Source: an uncultured Collinsella sp. (GTDB lineage: Bacteria > Actinomycetota > Coriobacteriia > Coriobacteriales > Coriobacteriaceae). From it: DNA of 64,000 nucleotides. Within the stretch, counting starts at the first letter, position 1, and each line of letters starts with the position of its first letter. The notes under the pieces were generated by a model that made no database searches, was not told where the DNA came from, and saw only the letters and a program-made list of their open reading frames with translations. The position numbers and the translations under genes were made by a program. Of this stretch, positions 32,499 through 43,044 are shown piece after piece. The DNA lies in the NCBI GenBank assembly GCA_900544645.1, contig UQWG01000003.1, positions 1-64,000 of the forward strand, read 5' to 3'.

Positions 32499-32759
32499 CT
32501 ATTTGGCCTTGTGGCCACGGAACGTACGAGTCGGCGCGAACTCGCCGAGCTTGTGACCAACCATGGACTCGGTAACATACACGGGCACATGCTTGCGGCC
32601 GTCGTGGACGGCGATGGTGTGACCAACCATCTCGGGGAAGATGGTGGACGCGCGGGACCAGGTCTTCACGACGTCCTTCTTGCCAGCCTCGTTCATCGCG
32701 GTGATACGCGAGAGAAGGCGAGTCTCCACGAACGGGCCCTTTTTGAGACTTCTGCTCAT
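32499..32759 (-). CDS. rpsS: Ribosomal protein uS19
   Basis: The 86-aa protein is standard S19: [40 protein letters not shown] and [16 protein letters not shown]. It binds 16S rRNA in the 30S head with S13. It is downstream of rplB (32 nt). Confidence 0.98.
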   Translation of the reverse strand: MSRSLKKGPFVETRLLSRITAMNEAGKKDVVKTWSRASTIFPEMVGHTIAVHDGRKHVPVYVTESMVGHKLGEFAPTRTFRGHKAK

Positions 32760-32791
32760 AAGTGCTTTCTCCTAAAACTCGGTATCCGAAA

Positions 32792-33622
32792 TTACTTCTT
32801 ACGGCGACGAATGATGTGCTGGTTCGAGACCTTCTTCTTCTTGCGCGTACGAAGGCCCTTCGTCGGCTTACCCCAGGGGGTAACGGAGGGACGACCAGAG
32901 GTGTGGTTCTTGCCCTCGCCACCGCCGTGCGGGTGGTCGACAGGGTTCATGACGGTACCGCGGACGGTCGGGCGCACGTTCATGTGACGCTTACGGCCGG
33001 CCTTGCCGATGACGATGTTGGAGTGATCGGCGTTGCCGACCTCACCGACGGTGGCGCGGCAGGTAACGAGGATGCGGCGCATCTCGGAGGAAGGCATACG
33101 GACGATAGCGTACTTGCCCTCCTTACCCATCAGCTGGCAGGAGTTACCGGCGGAACGGGCGATAGCAGCGCCCTTGCCCGGCTGGAACTCGACGGCATGG
33201 ATGAGCGTACCGACGGGGATGTCGGCGAGGGGCAGAGCGTTGCCCGGCTTGATGTCGGCGTCAGAACCGGACATGATGGTCTGACCGACCTCGAGGCCCT
33301 TGGGGGCCAGGATGTAGCGCTTCTCACCGTCAGCGTAGTGCAGCAGAGCGATGCGAGCGGAACGGTTCGGATCGTACTCGATCGTGGCAACCTTGGCGGG
33401 CACGCCGTCCTTGTTGCGCTTGAAGTCGATCACGCGGTAACGACGCTTCACGCCGCCGCCCTGGTGGCGGGTGGTGATGCGGCCGTTGTTGTTACGACCG
33501 GCCTTCTTGGGCAGGGGCTCGAGAAGAGACTTCTCGGGCTTGGTGCAGGTAATCTCGGAGAAGTCGGAGATCGTCTGCCAACGCCTACCAGCGGAGGTCG
33601 GCTTAAGGTGCTTTACAGCCAT
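32792..33622 (-). CDS. rplB: Ribosomal protein uL2
   Basis: The 276-aa protein begins [20 protein letters not shown], placed by GAAAGG a few bases upstream; the frame is open 25 codons further but without a site. Core motifs [20 protein letters not shown] and the peptidyl-transferase-linked [20 protein letters not shown] are intact. It is separated from rplW by 180 nt containing a large hairpin and a motif shared with the rplC and rpsL leaders, so it may start a separate transcript. Confidence 0.98.
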   Translation of the reverse strand: MAVKHLKPTSAGRRWQTISDFSEITCTKPEKSLLEPLPKKAGRNNNGRITTRHQGGGVKRRYRVIDFKRNKDGVPAKVATIEYDPNRSARIALLHYADGEKRYILAPKGLEVGQTIMSGSDADIKPGNALPLADIPVGTLIHAVEFQPGKGAAIARSAGNSCQLMGKEGKYAIVRMPSSEMRRILVTCRATVGEVGNADHSNIVIGKAGRKRHMNVRPTVRGTVMNPVDHPHGGGEGKNHTSGRPSVTPWGKPTKGLRTRKKKKVSNQHIIRRRKK

Positions 33623-33702
33623 TACAATCCCTTTCAATAGGAATCCGTTAGCCATCGCAGACAGGGATTCGAGGTTCTGCCTCGGGTGCGATGACACCGG
33701 AC

Positions 33703-33726
33703 GTATACACGGTTCCGGGCGTGTCC
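33703..33726 (-). promoter_or_regulatory. Shared leader motif before rplB
   Basis: On the + strand GTATACACGG is followed by TTCCGGGCGTGTCC; the copy before rplC (35568-35591) matches at 21 of 24 positions. On the minus strand a -10-like TATAAA (complement of 33729-33734) lies just upstream, so the motif may be the start of a transcript. Function unknown. Confidence 0.5.
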
Positions 33727-33746
33727 ATTTTATACGCCCAAAACCT

Positions 33747-33784
33747 TGAGCTCCCGCCTCCCCTATTTGGGAGGCATGAGCTCA
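33747..33784 (-). terminator. Hairpin between rplW and rplB (terminator or attenuator)
   Basis: GAGCTC and GCCTCCC arms pair with GGGAGGC and GAGCTC, giving a 14-bp stem with a 2x2 internal loop and a 6-nt apex. On the minus strand AAGGTTTTGGG follows, a weak T-run. It lies 18 nt after the rplW stop, so partial termination inside the ribosomal operon is possible. Confidence 0.55.
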
Positions 33785-33801
33785 CTCAACAGCAGCGAGT
33801 C

Positions 33802-34089
33802 TTAGGCCTGGTTGCCAAAGACCTCGATGGTGTCGCCCTCGGCCAGCGTGACGATGGCCTTCTTCCAAGAACGGGTCTTGCCGGCGACATAGCGCACACG
33901 CTTGGTCTTGGGCTTGACCGTCAGGGTGTTCACGCGAACGACCTTGACGCCGAAGATCTCCTCGACAGCGTCCTTGATCTGATACTTGTTAGCATCCTTG
34001 GCGACCTCGAACGTGTACTTGTTCAGCTCCATGCCGGAGAAGGAACGCTCGGACACGATCGGACGGATGATGATCTCGTGGGCGGTCAT
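33802..34089 (-). CDS. rplW: Ribosomal protein uL23
   Basis: The 95-aa protein reads AHEIIIRPIVSERSFSGMEL, YTFEVAKDANKYQIKDAVEE and IFGVKVVRVNTLTVKPK. L23 sits at the tunnel exit and docks trigger factor and SRP. Its ATG directly follows the rplD stop codon with no gap. Confidence 0.98.
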   Translation of the reverse strand: MTAHEIIIRPIVSERSFSGMELNKYTFEVAKDANKYQIKDAVEEIFGVKVVRVNTLTVKPKTKRVRYVAGKTRSWKKAIVTLAEGDTIEVFGNQA

Positions 34090-34716
34090 TTATGCAAGCA
34101 CCTCCCCGAAGTGAGCGGCGATGTCGGCGGGCATCAGCACGGCGTTGTTGTTGACGAGATCGTAGGTGTTGGCCTCGTCAGCGGTGATGATGAACGTCTT
34201 GGGAATGTTGCGGAACGACAGGTAGGCGTTGACGTCCTCATCGCGAACGATGATGGTCAGACGCTTGCCCTCAAGGCCGAGAGCCTTGAGCATGGCGACG
34301 GCAGCCTTGGTGGAAGGCTTCTCGAAGCCGTAGTCGTCGACGAGCACGAGCTCGCCATCGGCCAGCTTGGCGGACAGCGCGGAGCGCATAGCCAGCTTGA
34401 CCTCCTTGTTGTTCATACGCTTAGCGTAGGAACGGGGCTTGGGGGCGAAGACGACGCCACCGTGACGCCACTGGGCAGCACGGATGGAACCCTGGCGGGC
34501 ACGGCCGGTGCCCTTCTGACGCCAAGGCTTCTTGCCGCCACCGGAAACCTCAGAGCGGCCCTTAGCGGACTGGGTGCCCTGACGCCAAGAGGCCATCTGG
34601 CACTTGACGATGTGGTGCATAACGTGGATGTTCGGCTCGATGCCGTACACCTCAGCGGCGAGCTCGGCCTCGGCGACCTTCTTGCCCTCGCTGTTCTTTA
34701 CTTCAAACTTTGCCAT
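34090..34716 (-). CDS. rplD: Ribosomal protein uL4
   Basis: The 208-aa protein has the central extended loop GGGKKPWRQKGTGRARQGSI followed by RAAQWRHGGVVF, and the C-terminal globular part with TIIVRDEDVNAYLSFRNIP. In E. coli L4 regulates its own operon; whether a leader does so here is not visible, as the usual S10 gene is missing upstream. Confidence 0.98.
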   Translation of the reverse strand: MAKFEVKNSEGKKVAEAELAAEVYGIEPNIHVMHHIVKCQMASWRQGTQSAKGRSEVSGGGKKPWRQKGTGRARQGSIRAAQWRHGGVVFAPKPRSYAKRMNNKEVKLAMRSALSAKLADGELVLVDDYGFEKPSTKAAVAMLKALGLEGKRLTIIVRDEDVNAYLSFRNIPKTFIITADEANTYDLVNNNAVLMPADIAAHFGEVLA

Positions 34717-34762
34717 TTAAGTGTTCTCCTTGGTATGACGCTGGGCTAAATGGGCTGGGCCC

Positions 34763-35383
34763 TTAGGCCATACGGATGGCGACGAGACCATTCTTGGCAC
34801 CCGGGACAGCGCCCTTGACCAAGATGAGGTTCTGCTCGGCATCGATGCGGACAACGGAAAGGTTCTTGACGGTAACGCGCTCGTTACCCATGTGACCGGC
34901 CATCTTGACGCCCTTGAGGACGCGCGCAGGATAGGCGCACTGACCGATAGAACCGGGGTGACGCTGGAAGTGAGAACCATGCGTCATAGGACCGCGGCGC
35001 TGACCCCAGCGCTTGATGCGACCCTGGAAGCCCTTACCCTTGGAGGTACCGATGACGTCGACCTTCTCGACATCAGCGAAATCAGCGACGGTGACGACCT
35101 CGCCGACCTTGTGCTCCTCGCCGTTCTCGACGCGGACCTCACGAAGGAAGCGGACAGGCTCGACGCCAGCCTTGGCGAAGTGACCAGCCATGGGCTTGTT
35201 CACGTTCTTGGCCTTGATGTCGCCGAAACCGATCTGGACGGCATCATAGCCGTCGGTTGCCTGAGTTTTAACCTGCGAGACAGCGCAGGGGCCAGCCTGG
35301 ATGACCGTGACGGGAACGACGTTGTCGTCCTCGTCCCAAACCTGGGTCATGCCAATCTTGCGGCCGAGAATCATGCTGATCAA
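34763..35383 (-). CDS. rplC: Ribosomal protein uL3
   Basis: The 206-aa protein shows [40 protein letters not shown] and [24 protein letters not shown] start (then ISMILG) is preferred because GGGA lies 7 nt before it; an ATG three codons later (9 nt) is the alternative. It is first in this transcription unit: rpsJ, the usual leader gene, lies about 14 kb away. A structured repeat and a shared motif occupy its upstream region. Confidence 0.96.
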   Translation of the reverse strand: MISMILGRKIGMTQVWDEDDNVVPVTVIQAGPCAVSQVKTQATDGYDAVQIGFGDIKAKNVNKPMAGHFAKAGVEPVRFLREVRVENGEEHKVGEVVTVADFADVEKVDVIGTSKGKGFQGRIKRWGQRRGPMTHGSHFQRHPGSIGQCAYPARVLKGVKMAGHMGNERVTVKNLSVVRIDAEQNLILVKGAVPGAKNGLVAIRMA

Positions 35384-35567
35384 GATATGATCCCAACTCT
35401 CGCGTGGTCTTGGGACAATGCGTACACCACCGAGCGTACGCCCCTAGAGGACCACTACTTACACGACGTGCTCCCCAGCCTTGTATTTCGCCCGGACTAC
35501 CTGACAACCCTATTAAGCAGGCATTTTGTCCAGCCAGAATACTCCCCTGGTTACACACAGCTGTTTA

Positions 35568-35591
35568 GTATACACGGCTGCGGGCGTATCC
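35568..35591 (-). promoter_or_regulatory. Shared leader motif before rplC
   Basis: GTATACACGG followed by CTGCGGGCGTATCC, 21 of 24 identical to the copy before rplB and sharing its last 10 bases and more (CGGGCGTATCC) with the rpsL leader. It lies about 185 nt upstream of the rplC start. Either part of a promoter/early transcript or a protein site. Confidence 0.5.
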
Positions 35592-35642
35592 ATCGAGATT
35601 CATATTTCACTCACATTGTTTACGCAGGTAAAGTGCGTGGTA

Positions 35643-35807
35643 CGTTCCCAGTGTGCGGCGGAGGGGGCGGGCCTGAGACATATTAAGGTTGCTGCTCTAC
35701 AGTCCTGCTCACGACGGAGAGCACATTAAGTGCTCTCCTGTTCGTGCGGAACTCGCGACAACCTTAATATGTCTCAGGCCCGCCCCCTCCGCCGCACACT
35801 GGGAACG
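35643..35807. repeat. Structured palindromic element, copy 1 (165 bp)
   Basis: Perfectly complementary 49-bp arms (35643-35691 and 35759-35807) enclose a 67-nt core. The core has its own inner hairpin, GGAGAGCAC/GTGCTCTCC around ATTAA. The core is 54 of 67 identical to that of copy 2 at 52932-53072 and equal in length, while the arm sequences differ. No open frame of note exists inside. It lies in the 459-nt gap between the rplC control region and a phosphatase gene, downstream of the phosphatase stop. Not a simple terminator: the arms are far too long and there is no T-run. Confidence 0.9.
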
Positions 35808-35842
35808 CCACGTTGATGTCTGCTAAACCTTGCTCGCTCAGG

Positions 35843-36469
35843 CTAATAACTTTGTTGGGGGTCCACTATTTGCTGGAGGGTGAACTTGCATTGGGACGGT
35901 TCGCCTTCTGCTTGTAGCTTTGCCTCATCGAAGTCGAAAATCATGATGGCGCAGTTGGGGAGTTTTGTTGGGAGCTCGAAGCCCTCTGGGGCTGCAGCCT
36001 TAATGAATTGGCGGCTGGCGCTGCCGTGGCTTACTGCTAGAAGGGTTTCTATGCCCTCGGCGCCCATGAGATTGGTGAGGGTGTCTACCATGCGCTCTTG
36101 CAGCGCGCGGCTTCCTTCTCCTCCGAAGGGGACCAGGTCCTCGCCCGGATCCCAAACGTCAGTGGGCAGGGCGTCGTGGGGGCCTTCTTCGAAGGTGCCG
36201 TAGCAGCGCTCGATGATGCCTTCGCAGGGCTCGACTGCTGCGTCCGGGCCGAGGAGTTCGGTAGCGACGAGCTGAGCAGTGTCCATGGCTCGGCCTAAGG
36301 GCGAAGAGACCACTTTGTCGGGGACGACGCCGTGGCCCTTAAGCCATGCGGCTGCCATCCCGGCTTGCTGACGGCCCAGGTCGGTCAGCGGCGAATCGCA
36401 GCGGCCCTGGACCAGCTTTTTGACGTTGAACTCCGTCTGACCGTGGCGGAGTAGATACAGCTTCTTCAT
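35843..36469 (-). CDS. Histidine phosphatase family protein
   Basis: The 208-aa protein begins MKKLYLLRHGQTEFNVKKLV, the RHG motif with the phosphoacceptor histidine. SSPLGRAMDTAQLV and TLLAVSHGSA supply the second histidine and arginines of the phosphoglycerate mutase-like fold. Length and style fit small-molecule phosphatases (for example of the CobC/GpmB type) more than glycolytic mutase. It is followed by a CDF transporter gene upstream on the same strand, 39 nt apart, so an operon is possible. Confidence 0.9.
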   Translation of the reverse strand: MKKLYLLRHGQTEFNVKKLVQGRCDSPLTDLGRQQAGMAAAWLKGHGVVPDKVVSSPLGRAMDTAQLVATELLGPDAAVEPCEGIIERCYGTFEEGPHDALPTDVWDPGEDLVPFGGEGSRALQERMVDTLTNLMGAEGIETLLAVSHGSASRQFIKAAAPEGFELPTKLPNCAIMIFDFDEAKLQAEGEPSQCKFTLQQIVDPQQSY

Positions 36470-36508
36470 GCTCTCCCCTTCTGCATAACCTGCTTTGCCG
36501 GCACAGCC

Positions 36509-37669
36509 TTACTCGTGGGTATGCCCTACGTAGTCTTCGTCGATCGTAATCTTGGCAATCGACTTGGGATATTCCGATTCGACCCGTTGTGCCAGCGCGT
36601 GCTTTAAGTCTTCGGCACTCATCTGCAGATCCGAGGGACGCACGCAGTCAAAGATCACGTTGGTGTGCGTAGGACCCGGCACACAGCGTAGGTCATGAAT
36701 CGAGAGGCGGTTATCGATCTCCTGAGCCATGGCGTGAATGCGCAAGCGCATGCTCGCCACCTTGGGGTCATCGGTCACGATGGGATCGTAGTGAAGCGTG
36801 ACGATCATGCCGTCTTCGTCCCTAAACGACTGCTCGATGTTATCGAGCGTGTCGTGGCTTTCCAGCGGGCCGGCCTCGGCCGCCATCTCGGCGTGCGCAC
36901 TTGCAAACTTCCTGCCCGGGCCGTAGTCGTGAACCATCAAATCGTGAACGCCCAAAACGCCGGGATAGCTCATGATCTTGTCTCGAATGTGCTTGACCAG
37001 CTTAGGATCGGGTGACTGGCCCAAAAGCGGGCTCACCGTATCTTGAATAAGTTCAAGGCCGCTCCAGCCAATATAGGCGCCAACGGCAAGGCCAACCCAT
37101 GCGTCAAGATTGATGTGCGTCACCTGCGAAACAATCGCACATGCCAGCACGGCGCCTGTGGCAAGGACATCGTTCTTGGAATCCTGCGCGGTCGCATGCA
37201 GCGTCTCGGACTCAATGCGATCGCCGAGCTTTTGGTTGAGGGCCGCCATCCAGAGCTTTACGACCATCGAAAGCACTAGAACTGCCACCAGGGCAAGCGA
37301 GAACTCGACAGGTTCGGGGTGGATGATGCGCTCAACCGAGGACTTCACCAGCTCAACGCCGATCAGCAGCACGAGCGCCGCCACGACCAGACCCGAGAGA
37401 TACTCGTAGCGGCCATGTCCGTAAGGATGCTCGGGGTCCGCCGGCTTGCTCGCCAGCTTAAAGCCCAGCACGCTCACGATATTCGAGCTGGCATCGGACA
37501 GGTTGTTCATGGCATCCGCCACAATCGAAACCGATCCCGACAGCACACCAATTGCGCCCTTCGCAGCACAAAGCACAACATTAGCGAGAATACACACCAT
37601 GCCCGTCAACGTGCCCACGCGCGCACGGTCGCCCTGCGCACGCTTAACAATCCACTCGACCATCTTCAT
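36509..37669 (-). CDS. Cation diffusion facilitator transporter
   Basis: The 386-aa protein has about six membrane segments and the CDF metal-site motifs DAMNNLSDASSN (helix 2) and HPYGHGRYEYLSGLVVAAL; the second site in helix 5 shows NLDAWVGLAVGAYIGW. A soluble C-terminal domain (from about residue 215) contains the ferredoxin-like region GVLGVHDLMVHDYGPGRKFA. It exports divalent cations such as Zn, Co, Mn or Fe by proton exchange; the metal is not predictable. A weak GGGGG site precedes the ATG. Confidence 0.92.
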   Translation of the reverse strand: MKMVEWIVKRAQGDRARVGTLTGMVCILANVVLCAAKGAIGVLSGSVSIVADAMNNLSDASSNIVSVLGFKLASKPADPEHPYGHGRYEYLSGLVVAALVLLIGVELVKSSVERIIHPEPVEFSLALVAVLVLSMVVKLWMAALNQKLGDRIESETLHATAQDSKNDVLATGAVLACAIVSQVTHINLDAWVGLAVGAYIGWSGLELIQDTVSPLLGQSPDPKLVKHIRDKIMSYPGVLGVHDLMVHDYGPGRKFASAHAEMAAEAGPLESHDTLDNIEQSFRDEDGMIVTLHYDPIVTDDPKVASMRLRIHAMAQEIDNRLSIHDLRCVPGPTHTNVIFDCVRPSDLQMSAEDLKHALAQRVESEYPKSIAKITIDEDYVGHTHE

Positions 37670-37747
37670 CAGCCCCCACGGTACTGCCTATATATATCTA
37701 TTGCTCAAACGGATTGTAGTGTAGCCACTTTGTCCTTCAGATACAAA

Positions 37748-37777
37748 AAGGCCGCGACCCACACGGGCCACGGCCTT
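37748..37777 (-). terminator. Terminator of the PTS gene
   Basis: AAGGCCGCGACCC and GGGCCACGGCCTT pair (with G-U and one mismatch) around ACAC. On the minus strand TTTTTG follows, about 39 nt after the PTS stop codon. Confidence 0.85.
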
Positions 37778-37815
37778 GGAGCATGGCAAAGGAATCGTCC
37801 TTGTGTCGCACAGGT

Positions 37816-39030
37816 TTACGCGCTTACTTCGGCCACGCTCTTCGAGGTTTCGGGTGAATCGGCTCCGTCCCCCATCGCCTGTCCCTTCGCCGGCACCACG
37901 CCAAAGCAGTAGCTCAGCGCCGCAGACACCGCAAATGCCACACCGCCGGCAGCGCAGCACCACAGCAGGTTCGAGATGCCGCCCGTGGCAAAGCCAATGA
38001 CCATGAGGACATTCGTCATACCGATGGTATAGGCCGTAACGTGGCCCACGGCTGCAACAAGGCCTCCGACGGCGCCGCCAATGGCCATGCACGTCAGGCA
38101 CCTGCCATATTTAAAGCCGCAACCGTACAGCGCCGGCTCGCTTACGCCACCAAGCACGCCCGAGATCGAATAGCCCAGCATGAGCGCCTTCTCGTCCTTA
38201 TCCGCAACGCGGAGCGACGCACCAAAGGGCATGCCCCAAACGGCAAACGTCGCCATCGTCGCGGCAATCAGGATGCACGAATCCGTTCCCACACTCATAA
38301 ACTGCGCGTACGCAAGCGATAGAACGACGTTGCTGACGCCCGCTATCTTTAGGAACTCCCAGCCCGCGGCAAGCCCCATGAGCGTGAGCAGCGACACGAT
38401 GCCACCGGAATTGCCAAGCATAAACATAAGCTGGCCCAACAGCATGCCCAGATAGCTGCCCGCCGGCGCCGTAATACACAGCGAAACCGGAACCATGACG
38501 AGCATGGTTGCAAACGGAACGAACGAAAACGCCACGGCCTTAGGGATAACGCGCTGAAAGAAACACTCCACTCGCCATAGCACGGGCACCGAGATGAGAA
38601 CCGGAATAACAGTCGTCGTGTAATCGTTGACCGGCGCAGGAAGCAGACCATACACGGAAGTCATCGATGCCCCCGTCGTCGATGCGGCATCGAAGAGCTT
38701 AAGCAGATCGGGCGCAATCAATACGCCGCCCAGCATCATGCCCAGCTGCTCCGAGCAACCGAGCTGGCGGGCGGCCGCCCAACCAAGATAAATGGGCAAA
38801 AAGTAGTAGCCGGCGTTATAGAGCCAACTGTAGAACAGGCGATAGATTTCGGAATCGGCAGACCACAGGCCCAGCATGCCTTCGCCCATAATGACGGCGA
38901 CGGTGCGGAACAACGCCGCGCAGACAATAAACGGCAGCGCCGACATCATACTTTTGGACAGATAGTCCACCACGGCCATAGCGTTTGATGAGACCGTCGT
39001 TGTAAACGAGGTGTTAGAAACTTGCGACAT
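37816..39030 (-). CDS. PTS transporter EIIC subunit, glucoside-type
   Basis: The 404-aa membrane protein has about 10 hydrophobic segments. It carries EIIC hallmarks of the glucose/beta-glucoside class: FLPIYLGWAAARQLGCSEQL, the GGVSEPALYG motif (the conserved Glu of GxxEPALYG) near residue 320, and long Gly-rich loops. It has neither EIIB (no cysteine phosphosite motif) nor EIIA, so partner proteins must be encoded elsewhere. The start MSQVSNTSFTT has AAAGGCG upstream; the frame is open much further but reads as antisense to the acc gene. The sugar is unknown. Confidence 0.88.
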   Translation of the reverse strand: MSQVSNTSFTTTVSSNAMAVVDYLSKSMMSALPFIVCAALFRTVAVIMGEGMLGLWSADSEIYRLFYSWLYNAGYYFLPIYLGWAAARQLGCSEQLGMMLGGVLIAPDLLKLFDAASTTGASMTSVYGLLPAPVNDYTTTVIPVLISVPVLWRVECFFQRVIPKAVAFSFVPFATMLVMVPVSLCITAPAGSYLGMLLGQLMFMLGNSGGIVSLLTLMGLAAGWEFLKIAGVSNVVLSLAYAQFMSVGTDSCILIAATMATFAVWGMPFGASLRVADKDEKALMLGYSISGVLGGVSEPALYGCGFKYGRCLTCMAIGGAVGGLVAAVGHVTAYTIGMTNVLMVIGFATGGISNLLWCCAAGGVAFAVSAALSYCFGVVPAKGQAMGDGADSPETSKSVAEVSA

Positions 39031-39045
39031 GGAACGCCTTTCCCA

Positions 39046-39076
39046 ATGTGACATGCGGACTGTCCCTTTGTCACAT
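39046..39076. repeat. 8-bp inverted repeat overlapping the accDA stop codon
   Basis: ATGTGACA (39046-39053) and TGTCACAT (39069-39076) are complementary; the second arm includes the stop codon of accDA. Between them is GGACTGTCCC, similar to the GTCCC words of the extragenic repeats near 29.4 kb. Possibly a minimal REP-type hairpin serving as the 3' end of the acc/fab transcript. Confidence 0.45.
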
Positions 39077-40781
39077 CGTGCGATACTGACCGATTGCGCG
39101 GTACTTTTGGTAGCGGAGGTTTGTGAGGGTCGCGTCGTCGAGCCGCCCAAGCGTATCGAAGGCATCAAATGCCAAGGACATGACGGCACCGGCGATCTCC
39201 TCATGCGACAGGCCCCTATCGTCGACAATGCCGTCGATGATGCCGAGCGCCAACAGATCGGGGGCCGTGAGCTTAAGCGCCTCGGCGGCCTCATTCGCGC
39301 GCTCGGTATCCTTCCACAGAATCGACGCACAGGCCTCGGGGCTCACGACCGAATAGGCCGAGCTCGAGAGCATCAGGATGCGGTCGGCCACGGACAGCGC
39401 CAGCGCGCCACCAGAGCCGCCCTCGCCTGTTACCACCGAGACAATCGGCGTCTTGAGGCCGCTCATCTCCATGAGATTCTGGGCAATCGCCTCGCCCTGG
39501 CCGCGCTCCTCGGCACCGATGCCGCAAAACGCGCCCGAAGTATCGACCAGGCACAGAACCGGTCGACCAAACTTTTCGGCCTGGCGCATAAGGCGACGCG
39601 CTTTGCGATAGCCCTCGGGATGCGCCATGCCAAAGTTGCGGCGCATACGCTCTTTAGTCGTGGTGCCGCGCTCGATGGCGATAACCGTCACGGGTCGCCC
39701 GTCCTTCCAGCCAATGCCAGCCACCACAGCAGCATCGTCGCCAAAGTAACGGTCGCCGTGCAGCTCCACAAATCCATCCAGGCCCAGCGAGATCATCTCG
39801 CCCGCCGTGGCACGATCTGCCGAGCGCGTCTGTTTGACAATTTCGAGCGCGGTTTTTGGCGCGGCCGAGCGCTTGAACAAGTGTCCCAGCTTTTTGCCGC
39901 GGCGACCCGTATGCACGATCTCATGCGGTGCCCCCAGGCCGGGCGCGTGCCCTTCGTGCAGCGCCAGCAGCTCGCCTACCGTGAGCGCAATCTCGCCACG
40001 CGGAACAACGGCATCGCAAAAGCCGTGCTCCAGCAAAAACTCGGAGCGCTGGAATCCCTTGGGCAGGCGCTTGTGCATGTTCTGCTCGATCACGCGCGGG
40101 CCGGCAAATGCCGTCAGGGCATCGGGCTCGGCCAGGATAATATCGCCCTCCATGGCAAAGCTCGCGGTTACGCCTCCGGTCGTGGGGTCGGTGAGCACCG
40201 TGATATACAGGCCGCCCGCCTCGCTATGGCGCCTAACCGCCGCAGAAATCTTGGCCATCTGCATAAGCGATGTCACGCCCTCTTGCATGCGAGCGCCACC
40301 CGATACGGTAAAGCCAACGACCGGCAGCCCCAGCTCGGTCGCACGCTCAAATGTGCGGCAGATCTTCTCGCCCACCACGGAACCCATCGAGCCCATCATA
40401 AAGTTGGCGTCCATAAAGAAGAGCGCCGTATCGCAACCGCAGATTTTGCCCTTGCCGCACACAACGGCATCGCGCTCGCCCGAACGTTCGCTCACGCTCT
40501 TGAGCTTGTCGGCATAGCCGGGAAACGAAAGGAAGTCCTCCGGCGCCAGACTGGCATCCCATTCCTCAAACGTGTCCTCGTCGACCGTCATGCACATGCG
40601 CGCGCGACCGCTCACGCGAAAGTGTTTGCCGCAACGAGGGCAGACCTCGAGGTTGTCGTGCAGGCGTGCCTCATCGATCACACGGCGGCACTCCGGGCAC
40701 TTGATAAACACGTGGCGCGCGGGAAACTCGGCGCACGACTCGGTCATCGGCCCCTCGAGGACGTTGACCGTCTTCGCTTTT

Positions 40782-40795
<14 letters not shown>
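39071..40795 (-). CDS. accDA: Acetyl-CoA carboxylase carboxyltransferase, fused beta-alpha
   Basis: This 574-aa protein joins AccD and AccA. The AccD part (to about residue 295) starts with a zinc ribbon (CPECRRVIDEARLHDNLEVC, then PRCG) and has GFTVSGGARMQEGVTSLMQM and the glycine-rich DPTTGGVTASFA. The AccA part has FVELHGDRYFGDDAAVVAGI, GAFCGIGAEERGQGEAIAQN and VVTGEGGSGGALALSVADRI. Fusion in one chain fixes the usual alpha2beta2 transferase stoichiometry. It overlaps accC by 14 nt and ends the operon. It transfers CO2 from biotin on AccB to acetyl-CoA. Confidence 0.95.
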
Positions 40796-42125
<1,330 letters not shown>

Positions 42126-42135
42126 GAAGCCTTCC

Positions 42136-42558
42136 TTAACTTTCGTGCATGAGTGCAAAAGACATATCGGCGCGGCAGCAAACCTCACCGTTGACGCTCG
42201 CAGTACCCGTCGCAAAGCGGAACGGCCCGCGCGCACGCGTGATGGTGCACACCAGATCAACCGTGTCGCCCGGGCGCACCGGACGCTTAAAGCGCACCTT
42301 GTCCAGACTCGTGTAGAACGGCGTCGCGCCGCGCGCCTCCTCATCGCCCATCAGCAGCACGCAACAGTTTTGGGCGAGCATCTCGCACTGAATCACGCCG
42401 GGGACCACCGGGTTTCCCGGAAAATGCCCCTGCAAAAAGTACTCGTCGCCCGTGATCGTGATCTTGCCGTGGGCCTCGTCGCCCACCAGCTCGGCCTCGT
42501 CGAGCAAAAGCATCGGTTCGCGATGCGGCAACAGTTCCTTAAGCTCTTCTTTGTTCAT
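42136..42558 (-). CDS. fabZ: 3-hydroxyacyl-ACP dehydratase FabZ
   Basis: The 140-aa protein has the FabZ hot-dog fold motifs LLPHREPMLLLDEAELVGDE and FLQGHFPGNPVVPGVIQCEM, with the catalytic His and the nearby Glu. The ATG giving MNKEELKELLPHRE is chosen because AGGTGA lies 5 nt upstream, overlapping the accB stop; a GTG three codons earlier is the alternative. It removes water from 3-hydroxyacyl-ACP in chain elongation. It lies between accB and accC, 10 nt from each. Confidence 0.95.
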   Translation of the reverse strand: MNKEELKELLPHREPMLLLDEAELVGDEAHGKITITGDEYFLQGHFPGNPVVPGVIQCEMLAQNCCVLLMGDEEARGATPFYTSLDKVRFKRPVRPGDTVDLVCTITRARGPFRFATGTASVNGEVCCRADMSFALMHES

Positions 42559-42567
42559 GGATATCAC

Positions 42568-43041
42568 CTATCCGATCCTCATGAGGCAGCTGCCAAACTC
42601 CACGAGGTCGCCGTCGGCCACGCAGATCTCGAGCACCTCGCCGTCTGCCTCTGCCGTTACCTCGTTGAGAACCTTCATGGCCTCGATGATGCAGAGCGTC
42701 TCGCCGGCCTTGACCTTAGAGCCCACGTGCACAAACGGCTCGTCGCCCGGCGCCGGGGCAGCATAGAAAACGCCGACCATGGGAGCGGTCACCTCGGTGC
42801 CCTTGGGCTCCGGTGCGGCGGCAGGTGTCTGCGCGGCGGGCTCCGGTGCGGCAGGCGCGACTGTGGGAGCTGCAACTGGAGCGGCCATAGCGCTCAGCAT
42901 GGGCATGGGCACGGCAACCGGCTGTGCGGCGCTCGCGCGCTCGAGTTCGACCGCGGTGCCATCGGGCTCCTCAACGCGTACGCGCGTGAGGCCGCGGTCC
43001 TCCATAACATCGGCTATCTCGGCAAGTCTTTTGGAATCCAT
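42568..43041 (-). CDS. accB: Biotin carboxyl carrier protein
   Basis: The 157-aa protein has an N-terminal region, a Pro/Ala linker (about residues 50-80) and a C-terminal biotinyl domain with GETLCIIEAMKVLNEVTAEA, where the lysine of EAMK is biotinylated. It carries carboxyl groups between AccC and AccDA. The biotin ligase encoded next to this operon (birA) is the obvious modifying enzyme. It is 3 nt after fabF. Confidence 0.97.
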   Translation of the reverse strand: MDSKRLAEIADVMEDRGLTRVRVEEPDGTAVELERASAAQPVAVPMPMLSAMAAPVAAPTVAPAAPEPAAQTPAAAPEPKGTEVTAPMVGVFYAAPAPGDEPFVHVGSKVKAGETLCIIEAMKVLNEVTAEADGEVLEICVADGDLVEFGSCLMRIG

Positions 43042-43044
43042 GCT

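Noticed and set aside
35643..35807. Simple rho-independent terminator
   Set aside because: Stem arms of 49 bp with a 67-nt structured centre and no T-run do not fit; the core is also repeated elsewhere.
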